The notes beneath the pieces were generated by a model. The model did no database searches. It saw only the letters and a list, made by a program, of their open reading frames with translations, and was not told where the DNA came from. Of a stretch of DNA of 64,000 nt, positions 16,313 through 24,114 are shown piece after piece; the stretch's first letter is position 1, and every line of letters begins with the position of its first letter. The stretch comes from Burkholderia aenigmatica (lineage in GTDB: Bacteria > Pseudomonadota > Gammaproteobacteria > Burkholderiales > Burkholderiaceae), in the NCBI RefSeq assembly GCF_902499175.1, contig NZ_CABVQC010000030.1, positions 28,971-92,970 on the forward strand. The letters run 5' to 3'. The position numbers were made by a program, and so were the translations under genes.

Positions 16313-16389
16313 TGGCCCGCCCTACTGGATTCGAACCAGTGACCTACGGCTTAGAAGGCCGTTGCTCTATCCAACTGAGCTAAGGGCGG
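16313..16389 (-). tRNA. tRNA-Arg(TCT)
   Basis: Read on the minus strand, the acceptor CCGCCCT pairs perfectly with AGGGCGG. The D arm is GCTCAGTTGGATAGAGC, the anticodon arm is ACGGC-CTTCTAA-GCCGT with anticodon TCT, and the T arm is ACTGG-TTCGAAT-CCAGT. The discriminator is G and the CCA end is encoded (16313-16315). It reads AGA codons, which are rare in this GC-rich genome. The gene lies between convergent glmS and uppP. No integrated element or attachment repeat is seen beside it. Confidence 0.97.
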
Positions 16390-16473
16390 TCGGGGAGAAA
16401 AGACACGGCCGGCGCGGGCCGAATTTGACACAAGACTTCAAGCGGCAGCAGAACCACCCACCTCGAAGCCCCG

Positions 16474-16506
16474 AAACAAAACGGGCCCGGCATGAAGCCG
16501 AGCCCG
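16474..16506 (-). terminator. intrinsic terminator downstream of uppP
   Basis: A hairpin with arms CGGGC and CGGC (16482-16491, 16497-16506, one bulge position on each side) and a 5-nt loop is followed on the minus strand by a T-rich tract (complement of AAACAAAA at 16474-16481). It lies 52 bp past the uppP stop codon and ends the minus-strand unit. Confidence 0.7.
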
Positions 16507-16557
16507 AAATTATACCCGATCATCGCGTCACATCACGCGAGATGGACCGCAGCGACA

Positions 16558-17388
16558 TCAAACCGGCTGCGGATGCATCATGAACCAGCCGAGGCAGAAC
16601 ACGCCGGCGATCACGCAATACACGCCGAACGAAGCCAGCCGGCCACGCCCTTCGAAATAGCGCATCAGGAACCGCACGCTCAGGTACGCGGCGATCGCCG
16701 TCAGCACGCCGCCGAGCAGCGCATCGGCGAGCTGGTCGCGTGCATGGAACAGCTTCGGCAGCTCGAGCACCCCCGCCGCGAAAATGATCGGCGTACCGAG
16801 CAGGAACGAGAATTCCGCGGCCTTCTCCGCGGTCAGCCCCGCGGCATTGCCGGCGATCATCGTCAGCCCGCTGCGCGAGAAACCCGGAATCAGCGCGCCG
16901 ATCTGCGCGAGACCCACGAAGAACGCCTGCTTGAACGTCATCTTCTCGGGCGCCTGATGCGCGCGGCTGCGCTGGATGCGATCGCCGAGCCACAGCAACA
17001 CGCCGTTCACGATCAGCGCGATCGCGACGATCCGCAGGTCGTGGAACACGCGTTCGATGCGCTTCTCGAGGAGCAGCCCGACGATACCGGTCGGGATCGT
17101 ACCGATGATGAGCGCCCACATCAGGTGCCCGTCGTCGTTCTTGCGGCCGCCGAGCTGCGCGAAGAAGCCGCTGATCAGCGCGATCCAGCGCGCGCGGAAA
17201 TACCACAGCAGCGCCAGCGCGGTACCGAGGTGCAGCGCAACGAGGAACGGCAGCAGTTGCGGTGCGTGCTTGTCGATGTGCATGCCGAACAGTGCCGGCA
17301 CGAGCAGCGTATGGCCAAGGCTGCTGACGGGAAAGAGTTCGGTGACGCCCTGCAGGACGCTCAGGAATACCAGAAACCAGAGACTCAC
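16558..17388 (-). CDS. uppP: undecaprenyl-diphosphatase
   Basis: This 276-residue integral membrane enzyme (BacA type) dephosphorylates undecaprenyl pyrophosphate to recycle the lipid carrier for peptidoglycan and polysaccharide synthesis. The (E/Q)XXXE motif is in 'LQGVTELFPVSSLGHTLL' (residues 12-29), and the second signature 'IPGFSRSGLTMIAGNAAGL' is near residue 172, where Ser and Arg are active-site residues. About eight hydrophobic segments are present and the length is typical. It is a single-gene unit with a terminator behind it. Placement near wecB and glmS fits envelope biogenesis but is not proof of linkage. Confidence 0.96.
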   Translation of the reverse strand: MSLWFLVFLSVLQGVTELFPVSSLGHTLLVPALFGMHIDKHAPQLLPFLVALHLGTALALLWYFRARWIALISGFFAQLGGRKNDDGHLMWALIIGTIPTGIVGLLLEKRIERVFHDLRIVAIALIVNGVLLWLGDRIQRSRAHQAPEKMTFKQAFFVGLAQIGALIPGFSRSGLTMIAGNAAGLTAEKAAEFSFLLGTPIIFAAGVLELPKLFHARDQLADALLGGVLTAIAAYLSVRFLMRYFEGRGRLASFGVYCVIAGVFCLGWFMMHPQPV

Positions 17389-17555
17389 GCGTCGATCCTT
17401 TTAGTGAAGATTAAGCGGGGAGAAAAGCGGACGACGCGATGCGCGTCCGAAAAAACGCGCCCCGATTATGCCGAGCCAGGATTACCGCGCCAAGGCATTT
17501 GGCAGGGTATTGCGGCAATGCACACAAACGCTTGCAATTTGTAAGCACACAGAAA

Positions 17556-17584
17556 GCAAAAAGCCCGCCATTTGCATGGCGGGC
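17556..17584 (-). terminator. strong intrinsic terminator after the 28-residue membrane protein gene
   Basis: A perfect 8-bp stem (GCCCGCCA at 17563-17570, TGGCGGGC at 17577-17584) with a 6-nt loop is followed on the minus strand by five T residues (complement of 17558-17562). It lies 25 bp beyond the stop codon of the tiny minus-strand gene, supporting that gene as a separate transcription unit. Confidence 0.85.
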
Positions 17585-17609
17585 CTTTCGACTTCGGCAG
17601 GAATTGCCG

Positions 17610-17696
17610 TCAGCGGCCGAGCTGATAGAAAAATAATACCGTGCTGCCGGTGAACATGCCGAACAGTGCGATACCCATTGCCATTGCCAGATCCAT
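17610..17696 (-). CDS. 28-residue single-pass membrane protein
   Basis: The minus-strand frame from ATG 17694-17696 reads 'MDLAMAMGIALFGMFTGSTV' then 'LFFYQLGR' and stops at TGA 17610-17612. A purine-rich GGAGGGGG ribosome site lies just upstream, and a perfect terminator follows the stop. The peptide is almost wholly one hydrophobic helix with a short C-terminal tail ending in Arg. It resembles small membrane partner subunits in size, but I recognise no specific family. It stands alone between uppP and the aldose epimerase gene. Being coding is inferred from ribosome site, hydrophobic pattern and terminator. Confidence 0.7.
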   Translation of the reverse strand: MDLAMAMGIALFGMFTGSTVLFFYQLGR

Positions 17697-17866
17697 GGCC
17701 CCCTCCACGAAGTGTCATGACCCGGCAACCTCACCGGTTTAGAGGCATTATCCCGACCGTTGACAGTCTTAAAAACTCGCGATTTCCCGAGAAGGGTTTT
17801 CCCCGAGCCGCCACGGCCCGATAATGGAGCGCGCCGTTCCCGTCCACCCGCCCACCCCGATTCGCC

Positions 17867-18778
17867 ATGCCGACCTTCCAGCAACACGAGATTCACGAAC
17901 TTCACGCCGGCCCATCGCTCGTCAGGGTCGCTCCGCAATTCGGCGGCCGCCTGCTGTCCTGGCATGTCGACGGCGAACCGGTGATCTTCTGGCCGGAAAC
18001 TGCCGACTGGAGCAATCTCGCGCGCGTGCGCGGCGGCAACCCGCTGCTGTTCCCGTTCCTCGGCCGTCACCGCGTCGACGGTGAACTCGGCCGCTGGCGC
18101 GACGCCACCGGCGTGGTGCGCGACCTGCCGATGCACGGCTTTGCGCGCGACCTGCCGTTCGCCGCGCAACCGTCGGCCGATGGCGCCGCGGTGTCGATGA
18201 CGCTCGACGCGACCGACGCGCTGCGGGCGAGCTACCCGTTCGATTTCCGGTTCGAAACGACCTACCGGCTGGCCGACTCGCACACGCTCGAAGTCGCCCT
18301 GACGACGACCAATCGCGGCGACACGCCGCTGCCCTACTACGCCGGCCACCATTTCTATTTCGCGCTGCCGCACGGCGAACGCGCCGAAACCACGCTCGAA
18401 CTGCCGCCGACCCATCGTTGCGCGCAGCTCCCGGACGGTTCGATCAGTACGCCCGAACCGGGCGAAGCCCGCTATCGCCTCGACAACCCGGACATTCTCG
18501 ACCGCTTCCACTGCCTCGACGGCGCGGCGGCCACGCCGGTGCGCATCGTGATGCCGGGCCGCCGCCGCACGATCGAGATCGCGCTCGACGTGCCGGGCTC
18601 GATCCCGTGGTACGCGGTCACGACCTGGACCGAAAAGCCGGATTCGGACTTCTATTGTGTCGAACCGTGGCTCGGGCTGCCGGATGCGATCCACAACGGC
18701 CTCGGGCTGCGTATGCTCGCGCCGGGCGCGACCGAAACGGCCACGCTGAGGATTCGCGTCCTCCCGCTCGCCGGCTGA
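17867..18778 (+). CDS. aldose 1-epimerase family protein
   Basis: This 303-residue protein of the galactose-mutarotase superfamily interconverts sugar anomers. Family features are 'GGRLLSWHVDGEPVIFWP' near residue 25, 'RGGNPLLFPFLGRHRVDGE' near 55, 'LPMHGFARDLPF' near 87 with the conserved His, 'YAGHHFYFALP' near 160 with the second active-site His, and 'FYCVEPWLGLPDAIHNG' near 260 with the likely catalytic Glu. The pattern is closer to glucose-6-phosphate 1-epimerase-like YeaD and LacX-type proteins than to GalM. It is a lone gene on the plus strand; the exact sugar is not evident. Confidence 0.88.
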   Translation: MPTFQQHEIHELHAGPSLVRVAPQFGGRLLSWHVDGEPVIFWPETADWSNLARVRGGNPLLFPFLGRHRVDGELGRWRDATGVVRDLPMHGFARDLPFAAQPSADGAAVSMTLDATDALRASYPFDFRFETTYRLADSHTLEVALTTTNRGDTPLPYYAGHHFYFALPHGERAETTLELPPTHRCAQLPDGSISTPEPGEARYRLDNPDILDRFHCLDGAAATPVRIVMPGRRRTIEIALDVPGSIPWYAVTTWTEKPDSDFYCVEPWLGLPDAIHNGLGLRMLAPGATETATLRIRVLPLAG

Positions 18779-18930
18779 CACGCCCGCCGAGACGTCAATA
18801 CGCAGCGCGCCGAACCGGCGCGCGACGGCCCCGGCAACGGCCCAAACTGCGGTGCGCGGGTCGAACCCGTTAAAATCGGACGTTTTGTGTTGCCTGCCGC
18901 GTCACGAGCGGCAGGGTTTTGCGAGGTTCA

Positions 18931-19632
18931 ATGTTCGGAACAACAACGAAGCGACTCTTCGCAGCCGCCTGCGCCGCCCTGCTCGTCGCGTGCGGCTCCG
19001 CGCCTGTCGGCCCCGGGTTCTATCGCGTCGAGCGCGGCGATACGCTCTACAAGATCGCGCGCGACAACCGTACGTCGGTATCGAACATCGTGCGCTGGAA
19101 CCAGATGACGAACCCCGATGCGATCGAAGTCGGCCAGGTGCTGCGCGTCGCGCCGGCGCCCGGCACGACCACCACATCGACGCCGTCGACCACCGGTACC
19201 GGCAGCGCCGGCCGGGCCCGCCCCGCGCCTTCCGCGCCGGTTGAGTCGGCCGTCAAGCCGGCCACGAGCATCGCGCTGATCTGGCCGGCAGCCGGCAACG
19301 TGGTTCGCACGTTCGACGGCTCGAAATCGAAGGGCATCGACATCGCGAACTCGCCGGGCACGCCGGTGGTCGCGGCGGCGCCGGGCGTGGTGGTCTATGC
19401 GGGTAACGGGCTGCGCGGCTACGGCAACCTGATCATCCTCAAGCACAACGCCGATTACCTGACCGCCTACGCGCACAACCGCGCGCTGCTGGTGAAGGAA
19501 GGCCAGTCGGTCACGCAGGGGCAGTCGATCGCCGAGATGGGCAACAGCGACAGCGATCGCGTCGCGCTGCATTTCGAGGTGCGCTACGGCGGCCGATCGA
19601 TCGACCCGTCACGCTACCTGCCGGCGCGCTGA
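18931..19632 (+). CDS. NlpD-like LysM/LytM lipoprotein (amidase activator)
   Basis: This 233-residue protein has a lipoprotein signal ('AALLVACGS', lipidated Cys21), a LysM peptidoglycan-binding repeat (31-74, 'YRVERGDTLYKIARDN'), a Thr/Ser/Pro-rich linker and a C-terminal LytM/M23 domain (about 115-230). The usual zinc-ligand His before 'GIDIA' is replaced by Lys ('SKSKGIDIANSPGTP'), while 'YAHN' and 'LHFEVRYGG' remain. That loss is typical of NlpD-type proteins, which do not cut peptidoglycan but activate amidases during cell division. ATG 18931 fits the GAGG ribosome site; an upstream TTG at 18919 is less likely. It is not beside pcm or rpoS, so it may be one of several paralogues. Confidence 0.85.
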   Translation: MFGTTTKRLFAAACAALLVACGSAPVGPGFYRVERGDTLYKIARDNRTSVSNIVRWNQMTNPDAIEVGQVLRVAPAPGTTTTSTPSTTGTGSAGRARPAPSAPVESAVKPATSIALIWPAAGNVVRTFDGSKSKGIDIANSPGTPVVAAAPGVVVYAGNGLRGYGNLIILKHNADYLTAYAHNRALLVKEGQSVTQGQSIAEMGNSDSDRVALHFEVRYGGRSIDPSRYLPAR

Positions 19633-19703
19633 GCGCCCGATAGGCGACACGCGATGCCGGCGCGCATCGCGTGCCGTCGCGGCAAACATCGGGAAAGATG
19701 GTG

Positions 19704-19823
19704 TCAGCGCTTGCGCAGACGTCCGGTGAAACGGCCGGACAACGGATCGACGTGACGCGCAAACGCTACCAGCAGGCCGATCCCGATCAGGCTGAACCCC
19801 GCAGCTATCAGAAGCAAATCCAT
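19704..19823 (-). CDS. 39-residue single-pass membrane protein
   Basis: From ATG 19821-19823 the minus strand encodes 'MDLLLIAAGFSLIGIGLLVA' followed by 'FARHVDPLSGRFTGRLRKR' and stops at TGA 19704-19706. One N-terminal transmembrane helix is followed by a basic cytoplasmic-type tail. An in-frame ATG at 19857-19859 would add 12 residues. No clear ribosome site distinguishes the two starts. The gene lies alone between the NlpD-like gene and the acyl-CoA synthetase gene. No family is recognised; its coding status rests on the hydrophobic pattern and positive tail. Confidence 0.55.
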   Translation of the reverse strand: MDLLLIAAGFSLIGIGLLVAFARHVDPLSGRFTGRLRKR

Positions 19824-20001
19824 GGTCACACACTGTTTTTTCGTGATCTTATGCGTCATTGTGGAATCGTGCACTGAGCCAAGTGCTACTGGACGAGTAC
19901 GAAGATTCCATGCCCTCAGACGTCATTGTGGATTCGCCTGCGTGAAACCCTGATGTAAGCCTTCCGCCCGACACCACGCTCGCCGCACAGGAGACAACGC
20001 G

Positions 20002-21621
20002 ATGCTGCCCGCCACCGACCGCTACGACGACCTGCTCTCCCGCTTCGCATGGGACGTTCCGGCGCGCTACAACATCGGCGTGGACGTCTGCGACAAATGG
20101 GCCGACGGCAGCGGACGCCTCGCGCTGATCCACGAAACGGCGCAAGGCGACGTTTCCCGCCTCACGTTCGACGACCTGAGGAATGCTTCTAACCGGCTCG
20201 CGAACAGCTTTGTGCGCGCCGGCCTGCGACGTGGCGACCGCATCGGCATCTTTCTCGCGCAGGGGCCCGAAACGGCCATCGCGCACCTCGCCGCCTACAA
20301 GCTCGGCGCGATCGCGGTGCCACTCTTCACGTTATTCGGCGTCGATGCGCTCGAATACCGGCTCGCGAACAGCGAGGCGGCCGCGCTCGTCACCGACGCG
20401 GCCGGCTACGCGAAAATCGCGCCGCTGCGCGCACAGCTGCCGACATTGCATGCCGTCTACTGCATCGGCGACGATGCGCCCGACACGCCGGGCGTGCTGC
20501 GCTACGACACGGCGCTCGCCGCCGAAACGCCCGACTTCGTGCCGGCCGATACGGCTGCCGACGATCCCGCGGTCATCATCTATACGTCCGGCACGACGGG
20601 CAAGCCGAAAGGCGCGCTGCACGCGCATCGTGTGCTGCTGGGCCACCTGCCGGGCGTGGAGATGTCGCAGCAGTGCTTCCCGCGCGATGCGCGCCTGTTC
20701 TGGACACCCGCCGACTGGGCATGGATCGGCGGCCTGCTCGACGTGCTGCTGCCGTCATGGCATCACGGCGTGCCCGTGCTCGCCCGCCGCTTCGAGAAAT
20801 TCGACGGCGACGCGGCGTTCGCACTGATGGCACGGCACGGCGTCACCCACGCGTTCCTGCCGCCCACCGCGCTGAAGCTGATGCGCACCGTCGAGGCACC
20901 GCGCGAACGCTACGCGCTGTCGCTGAAATCGGTCGCGAGCGGCGGTGAGTCGCTCGGCACCGAGCTGACGGCCTGGGGGCGCGACGCACTCGGCGTGACG
21001 ATCAACGAGTTCTACGGGCAAACCGAGTGCAACATGGTGCTGTCGTCGTGCGCGGCGCTGTTCGATGCGCAGCCGGGCGCCATCGGCAAGGCCGTGCCCG
21101 GCCATGCGGTCGCGATCGTCGACGCGGACGGCACGCCGCTGCCGCCCGGCGTCGAAGGGCGCATCGCGGTGCGCCACCCCGACCCGGTGATGTTCCTCGA
21201 ATACTGGCGCAACGCCGACGCGACGCGCGACAAGTTCGCGGGCGACTACCTGCTCACCGGCGATACGGGCATGATCGACGCCGACGGTTTCGTGCGCTTC
21301 GTCGGCCGCGACGACGACGTGATCACGAGCGCCGGCTACCGGATCGGCCCGGGCCCGATCGAGGACTGCCTGCTCACGCATCCGGCGGTGCGGATGGCGG
21401 CCGTCGTCGGCGTGCCCGACGCGACGCGCACCGAGATCGTCAAGGCATTCGTCGTGCTGAATCCCGGCCACACCGGCGACGATGCGCTCGTGCAGGCGCT
21501 GCAGGCGCACGTGCGCACGCGCCTCGCCGCGCACGAGTATCCGCGCGCGATCGCGTTCGTCGACAGCCTGCCGATGACCGCAACCGGCAAGATCGTGCGC
21601 CGCGCGCTGCGCGACGCATAA
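20002..21621 (+). CDS. acyl-CoA synthetase (AMP-forming, AcsA/MACS-like)
   Basis: This 539-residue ANL-superfamily ligase activates a carboxylic acid as acyl-AMP and transfers it to CoA. The P-loop-like motif 'IYTSGTTGKPKGALHAH' (near 190), 'EFYGQTECNMVLS' (near 338), 'LTGDTGMIDADGFVRFVGRD' (near 420, adenylate-binding Asp) and the hinge/C-terminal 'MTATGKIVRRALRDA' with the catalytic Lys are present. The length and motif set resemble medium-chain acyl-CoA synthetases rather than long-chain FadD. A DUF2288 gene follows 76 bp later. The substrate is not evident. Confidence 0.92.
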   Translation: MLPATDRYDDLLSRFAWDVPARYNIGVDVCDKWADGSGRLALIHETAQGDVSRLTFDDLRNASNRLANSFVRAGLRRGDRIGIFLAQGPETAIAHLAAYKLGAIAVPLFTLFGVDALEYRLANSEAAALVTDAAGYAKIAPLRAQLPTLHAVYCIGDDAPDTPGVLRYDTALAAETPDFVPADTAADDPAVIIYTSGTTGKPKGALHAHRVLLGHLPGVEMSQQCFPRDARLFWTPADWAWIGGLLDVLLPSWHHGVPVLARRFEKFDGDAAFALMARHGVTHAFLPPTALKLMRTVEAPRERYALSLKSVASGGESLGTELTAWGRDALGVTINEFYGQTECNMVLSSCAALFDAQPGAIGKAVPGHAVAIVDADGTPLPPGVEGRIAVRHPDPVMFLEYWRNADATRDKFAGDYLLTGDTGMIDADGFVRFVGRDDDVITSAGYRIGPGPIEDCLLTHPAVRMAAVVGVPDATRTEIVKAFVVLNPGHTGDDALVQALQAHVRTRLAAHEYPRAIAFVDSLPMTATGKIVRRALRDA

Positions 21622-21697
21622 GCCGGCCGCCACCCGCGCCGCCCGCCCGGCCGGATGGTTTATAGTGGCGCCACCACGCAGTCTTTCCAAGAAAACG

Positions 21698-22021
21698 ATG
21701 TCCTCTGATCACCACTCCGACGCGGGCGCGTCGCACAGCCCGCTCTACGCCAAACTCCTCGGCGAAACCGCCAAGATCGACTGGTGCGATCTCGAGCGCT
21801 TCTTCGCGCAGGGCAAGCTGCTGTCCGTTGCACGCGACCTCGATCTCGTCAGCGTCGCGGAAGCGGTTGCCGACGACGATGCCGAACAGGTCACGCGCTG
21901 GCTGTCGTCGGGCCTCGTCGCGCGCATGCCGGCCGAAACCGCCGCCGACTATGCGACGCGCAATCCGGAGCTGTGGGCGGTCGTCGTCTCGCCGTGGGTC
22001 TGCGTGCAGGAACGCGCCTGA
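21698..22021 (+). CDS. DUF2288 family protein
   Basis: This 107-residue soluble protein contains the DUF2288 pattern: 'LYAKLLGETAKIDWCDLERF', 'FAQGKLLSVARDLDLVSVAE' and a C-terminal 'ELWAVVVSPWVCVQERA'. The family is widespread in proteobacteria and has no known function. ATG 21698 was chosen because the conserved part begins about 15 residues later. It is 10 bp upstream of the MATE exporter gene, so the two are probably co-transcribed, possibly with the acyl-CoA synthetase. Confidence 0.85.
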   Translation: MSSDHHSDAGASHSPLYAKLLGETAKIDWCDLERFFAQGKLLSVARDLDLVSVAEAVADDDAEQVTRWLSSGLVARMPAETAADYATRNPELWAVVVSPWVCVQERA

Positions 22022-22031
22022 CGCGTCCGCC

Positions 22032-23411
22032 ATGTCCGAATCCGCGTTACCGCACGGCGCCGGCACGGGCTCGGCCGCCTCGGCCACTGTCACGCACCGG
22101 CGCGTCCTCGCGCTCGCATTCCCGATCGTCCTCGCGAACCTGACCCAGCCGATCCTCGGTGCCGTCGACACGGCCGTCGCCGGCCACCTCGACGGCGCGC
22201 AATACCTCGGCGGCGTTGCGCTCGGCGGGCTGTTCTTCAATTTCGTGTTCTGGGGGTTCGGTTTCCTGCGGATGGGGACGACCGGCCTCGTCGCGCAGGC
22301 GCATGGTGCCGGCGATGCCGCCGGGATCCGCCTGAACCTGCTGCGCGCGTTGATCGTCGCGTCCGCGCTCGGCGTCGCGGTGCTTGCGCTGCAGGTGCCG
22401 CTGCTGTCATTTGCGCTGTCCGCGCTCGGCGGCAGCGATGCCGTCCGCGCGACGGCGCTTGCCTACAGTCACGCGCGGATCTGGAGCGCGCCGTTCGCGC
22501 TCGCGAACTACGTCGTGCTCGGCTACCTGCTCGGCATGCAGCGCGTGCGGCTCGCGCTCGTCTCGCAGGTGTTCATCAACGCAGTGAACATCGGCGCCGT
22601 GCTGCTCTACGTCTACGGCTTCGGCTGGGGCATCGCCGGCATCGGCGCGGCGACCGCCACCGCGGACGCATGCGGCTTCGCGCTCGGTGCATGGATCCTG
22701 TGGCGGTTGCGGCCGCGCGGCCTCGCCCCGATCGTCGCGCGTGCGCTCGCCGACCGCGTCGCGCTCAAGCGGCTGATCGCGCTCAATCGCGACATCTTCC
22801 TGCGCACGCTGTGCCTGCTCGGCGCATTCGGCTGGTTCGCGCACCTCGGTGCAAAACAGGGCGATGCAACGCTCGCGGCAAACGCGCTGCTGCTGAATTT
22901 CCAGACGTTCATGGCGTACGGCCTCGACGGCTTCGCGCATGCGGCCGAGGCACTCGTCGGTGCGGCGGCCGGCGCGCGCGACCGCCGCGCCTTCCGGCAG
23001 GCCGTGCGCGTCACGCTGTTCTGGTCGGCGCTCGGCGCGCTGCTGTTCGCGCTCGTGTACTGGGCCGCCGGCGGCTGGATCATCGCGCGCCTGACCGACC
23101 AGACCGAGATCCGCGACGTTGCGCTGCGCTACCTGCCGTGGGCCGCGATTTCGCCGATCGTGTCGGTCTGGGGCTTCCTGCTCGACGGCGTCTTCATCGG
23201 CGCCACGCAGACGCAATCGCTGATGCGCGCCATGGTCGCGTCATTCTCGATCTTCGTCGTGGCCACACTCGCTGCCGTCGGCACATTCGGCAATCACGGC
23301 CTCTGGTTCGCGCTGCTGCTGTTCATGGCCGCACGCGGCGCAACGCTGGCGCGCTACCTTCCGGGACTGTTGCGGCACATCGGCACCGACGTGCCCGCGG
23401 TCCGCGCCTGA
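22032..23411 (+). CDS. MATE family efflux transporter (DinF/NorM class)
   Basis: This 459-residue polytopic membrane protein has about twelve hydrophobic segments in two halves. The N-terminal MATE signature 'ALAFPIVLANLTQPILGAVD' and 'TAVAGHLDGAQYLGGVALGG' is followed by 'GFLRMGTTGLVAQAHGAGD'. The second half has 'DGFAHAAEALVGAAAGARD'. MATE transporters export cationic drugs or metabolites using proton or sodium gradients; the DinF-like subgroup is the nearest by motif. ATG 22032 is close to the DUF2288 stop. The substrate is unknown. Confidence 0.92.
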   Translation: MSESALPHGAGTGSAASATVTHRRVLALAFPIVLANLTQPILGAVDTAVAGHLDGAQYLGGVALGGLFFNFVFWGFGFLRMGTTGLVAQAHGAGDAAGIRLNLLRALIVASALGVAVLALQVPLLSFALSALGGSDAVRATALAYSHARIWSAPFALANYVVLGYLLGMQRVRLALVSQVFINAVNIGAVLLYVYGFGWGIAGIGAATATADACGFALGAWILWRLRPRGLAPIVARALADRVALKRLIALNRDIFLRTLCLLGAFGWFAHLGAKQGDATLAANALLLNFQTFMAYGLDGFAHAAEALVGAAAGARDRRAFRQAVRVTLFWSALGALLFALVYWAAGGWIIARLTDQTEIRDVALRYLPWAAISPIVSVWGFLLDGVFIGATQTQSLMRAMVASFSIFVVATLAAVGTFGNHGLWFALLLFMAARGATLARYLPGLLRHIGTDVPAVRA

Positions 23412-23430
23412 CAGCGGGCCGAAACGGCCG

Positions 23431-23607
23431 TTACTGCACGGGTTTCGGCGGCGGCGCGTCGAGCATCGACGGCGGCGTCATGTCGGTCGGCACGCCATGG
23501 TAGTCGGCCGGATCTTCCGGCGGATGGCCGCGACGGGCCTGATGCGGATCGCTGGTACAGGCGGCGAGAAAAGATGCGGCCAGCACGGCCAGCATGAAAC
23601 GGGTCAT
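23431..23607 (-). CDS. small putative lipoprotein
   Basis: This 58-residue protein starts 'MTRFMLAVLAASFLAACTSD', a lipoprotein signal with lipobox LAAC and Cys17. The mature part is short, Pro-rich and polar ('RRGHPPEDPADYHGVP', 'PPPKPVQ'), with no recognisable domain. ATG 23605-23607 fits the signal peptide better than the upstream in-frame start at 23643. It is convergent with the MATE gene, 19 bp away. The function is unknown; small lipoproteins of this style are common in Burkholderia. Confidence 0.75.
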   Translation of the reverse strand: MTRFMLAVLAASFLAACTSDPHQARRGHPPEDPADYHGVPTDMTPPSMLDAPPPKPVQ

Positions 23608-23743
23608 CGGGTAGGGCTCCGGAAAGCGGCGTGCCCATCGCACGCCGGGACCGCGCCGAGTCTAGCGGAAATCCTGCTTCGGAGTCGTGCCGCGCATGTC
23701 CTACTATGTACGCATGGCGCTGTGCCGTGGAAAGGAGGCTGCC

Positions 23744-23914
23744 ATGTCGTCTGAAGAAATTGCCGGCCTGATCGGCCTGTTCGTCGGTCTGATGGTGCTC
23801 GTCGCCCTGTCGTTCTTCGAGTCGCGCGAATACAAGCGCAGCCATGACGGCGAAGGGATGATCCACCACTGGATGGCCGAACACCACCTGCTCGACTGGC
23901 GGCGCAAGCACTAA
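23744..23914 (+). CDS. 56-residue single-pass membrane protein
   Basis: The peptide begins 'MSSEEIAGLIGLFVGLMVLV', a short N-terminus leading into one transmembrane helix, followed by an acidic and basic tail with many His residues ('HDGEGMIHHWMAEHHLLDWR'). The start at 23744 follows an excellent ribosome site, AAAGGAGG at 23731-23738; an upstream in-frame start at 23687 lacks one. The His-rich tail could bind metal, but this is speculative. No family is recognised. Confidence 0.75.
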   Translation: MSSEEIAGLIGLFVGLMVLVALSFFESREYKRSHDGEGMIHHWMAEHHLLDWRRKH

Positions 23915-24033
23915 GCGCGCCGCTGCCGTCCGGCCCTACTCCGGGCCGTTCGCGAACGTGCCTTTCGCGGCACGCCGGTGATTGCGTATCGCCGAAATTA
24001 ACAGGGTCCGACTCACACACATCGATCAGATGG

Positions 24034-24072
24034 ACAAACGCCGCCGCGCGGCTCGTGCCACGCGACGGCGTT
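24034..24072 (-). terminator. likely intrinsic terminator after olsB
   Basis: A long GC-rich hairpin (stem AACGCC...GGCGTT, extended by inner G-C and G-U pairs) lies about 43 bp past the olsB stop. On the minus strand it is followed by only a short TTTG tract, so termination may be weak or Rho-assisted. Confidence 0.45.
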
Positions 24073-24114
24073 CGCTTGCGCGCGCCCGGACGGGCGCGAT
24101 GCGGTTCAGACGGC

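Noticed and set aside
16300..16400. integration site at tRNA-Arg
   Set aside because: No integrase gene, duplicated tRNA 3' end or change in gene content is seen on either side.
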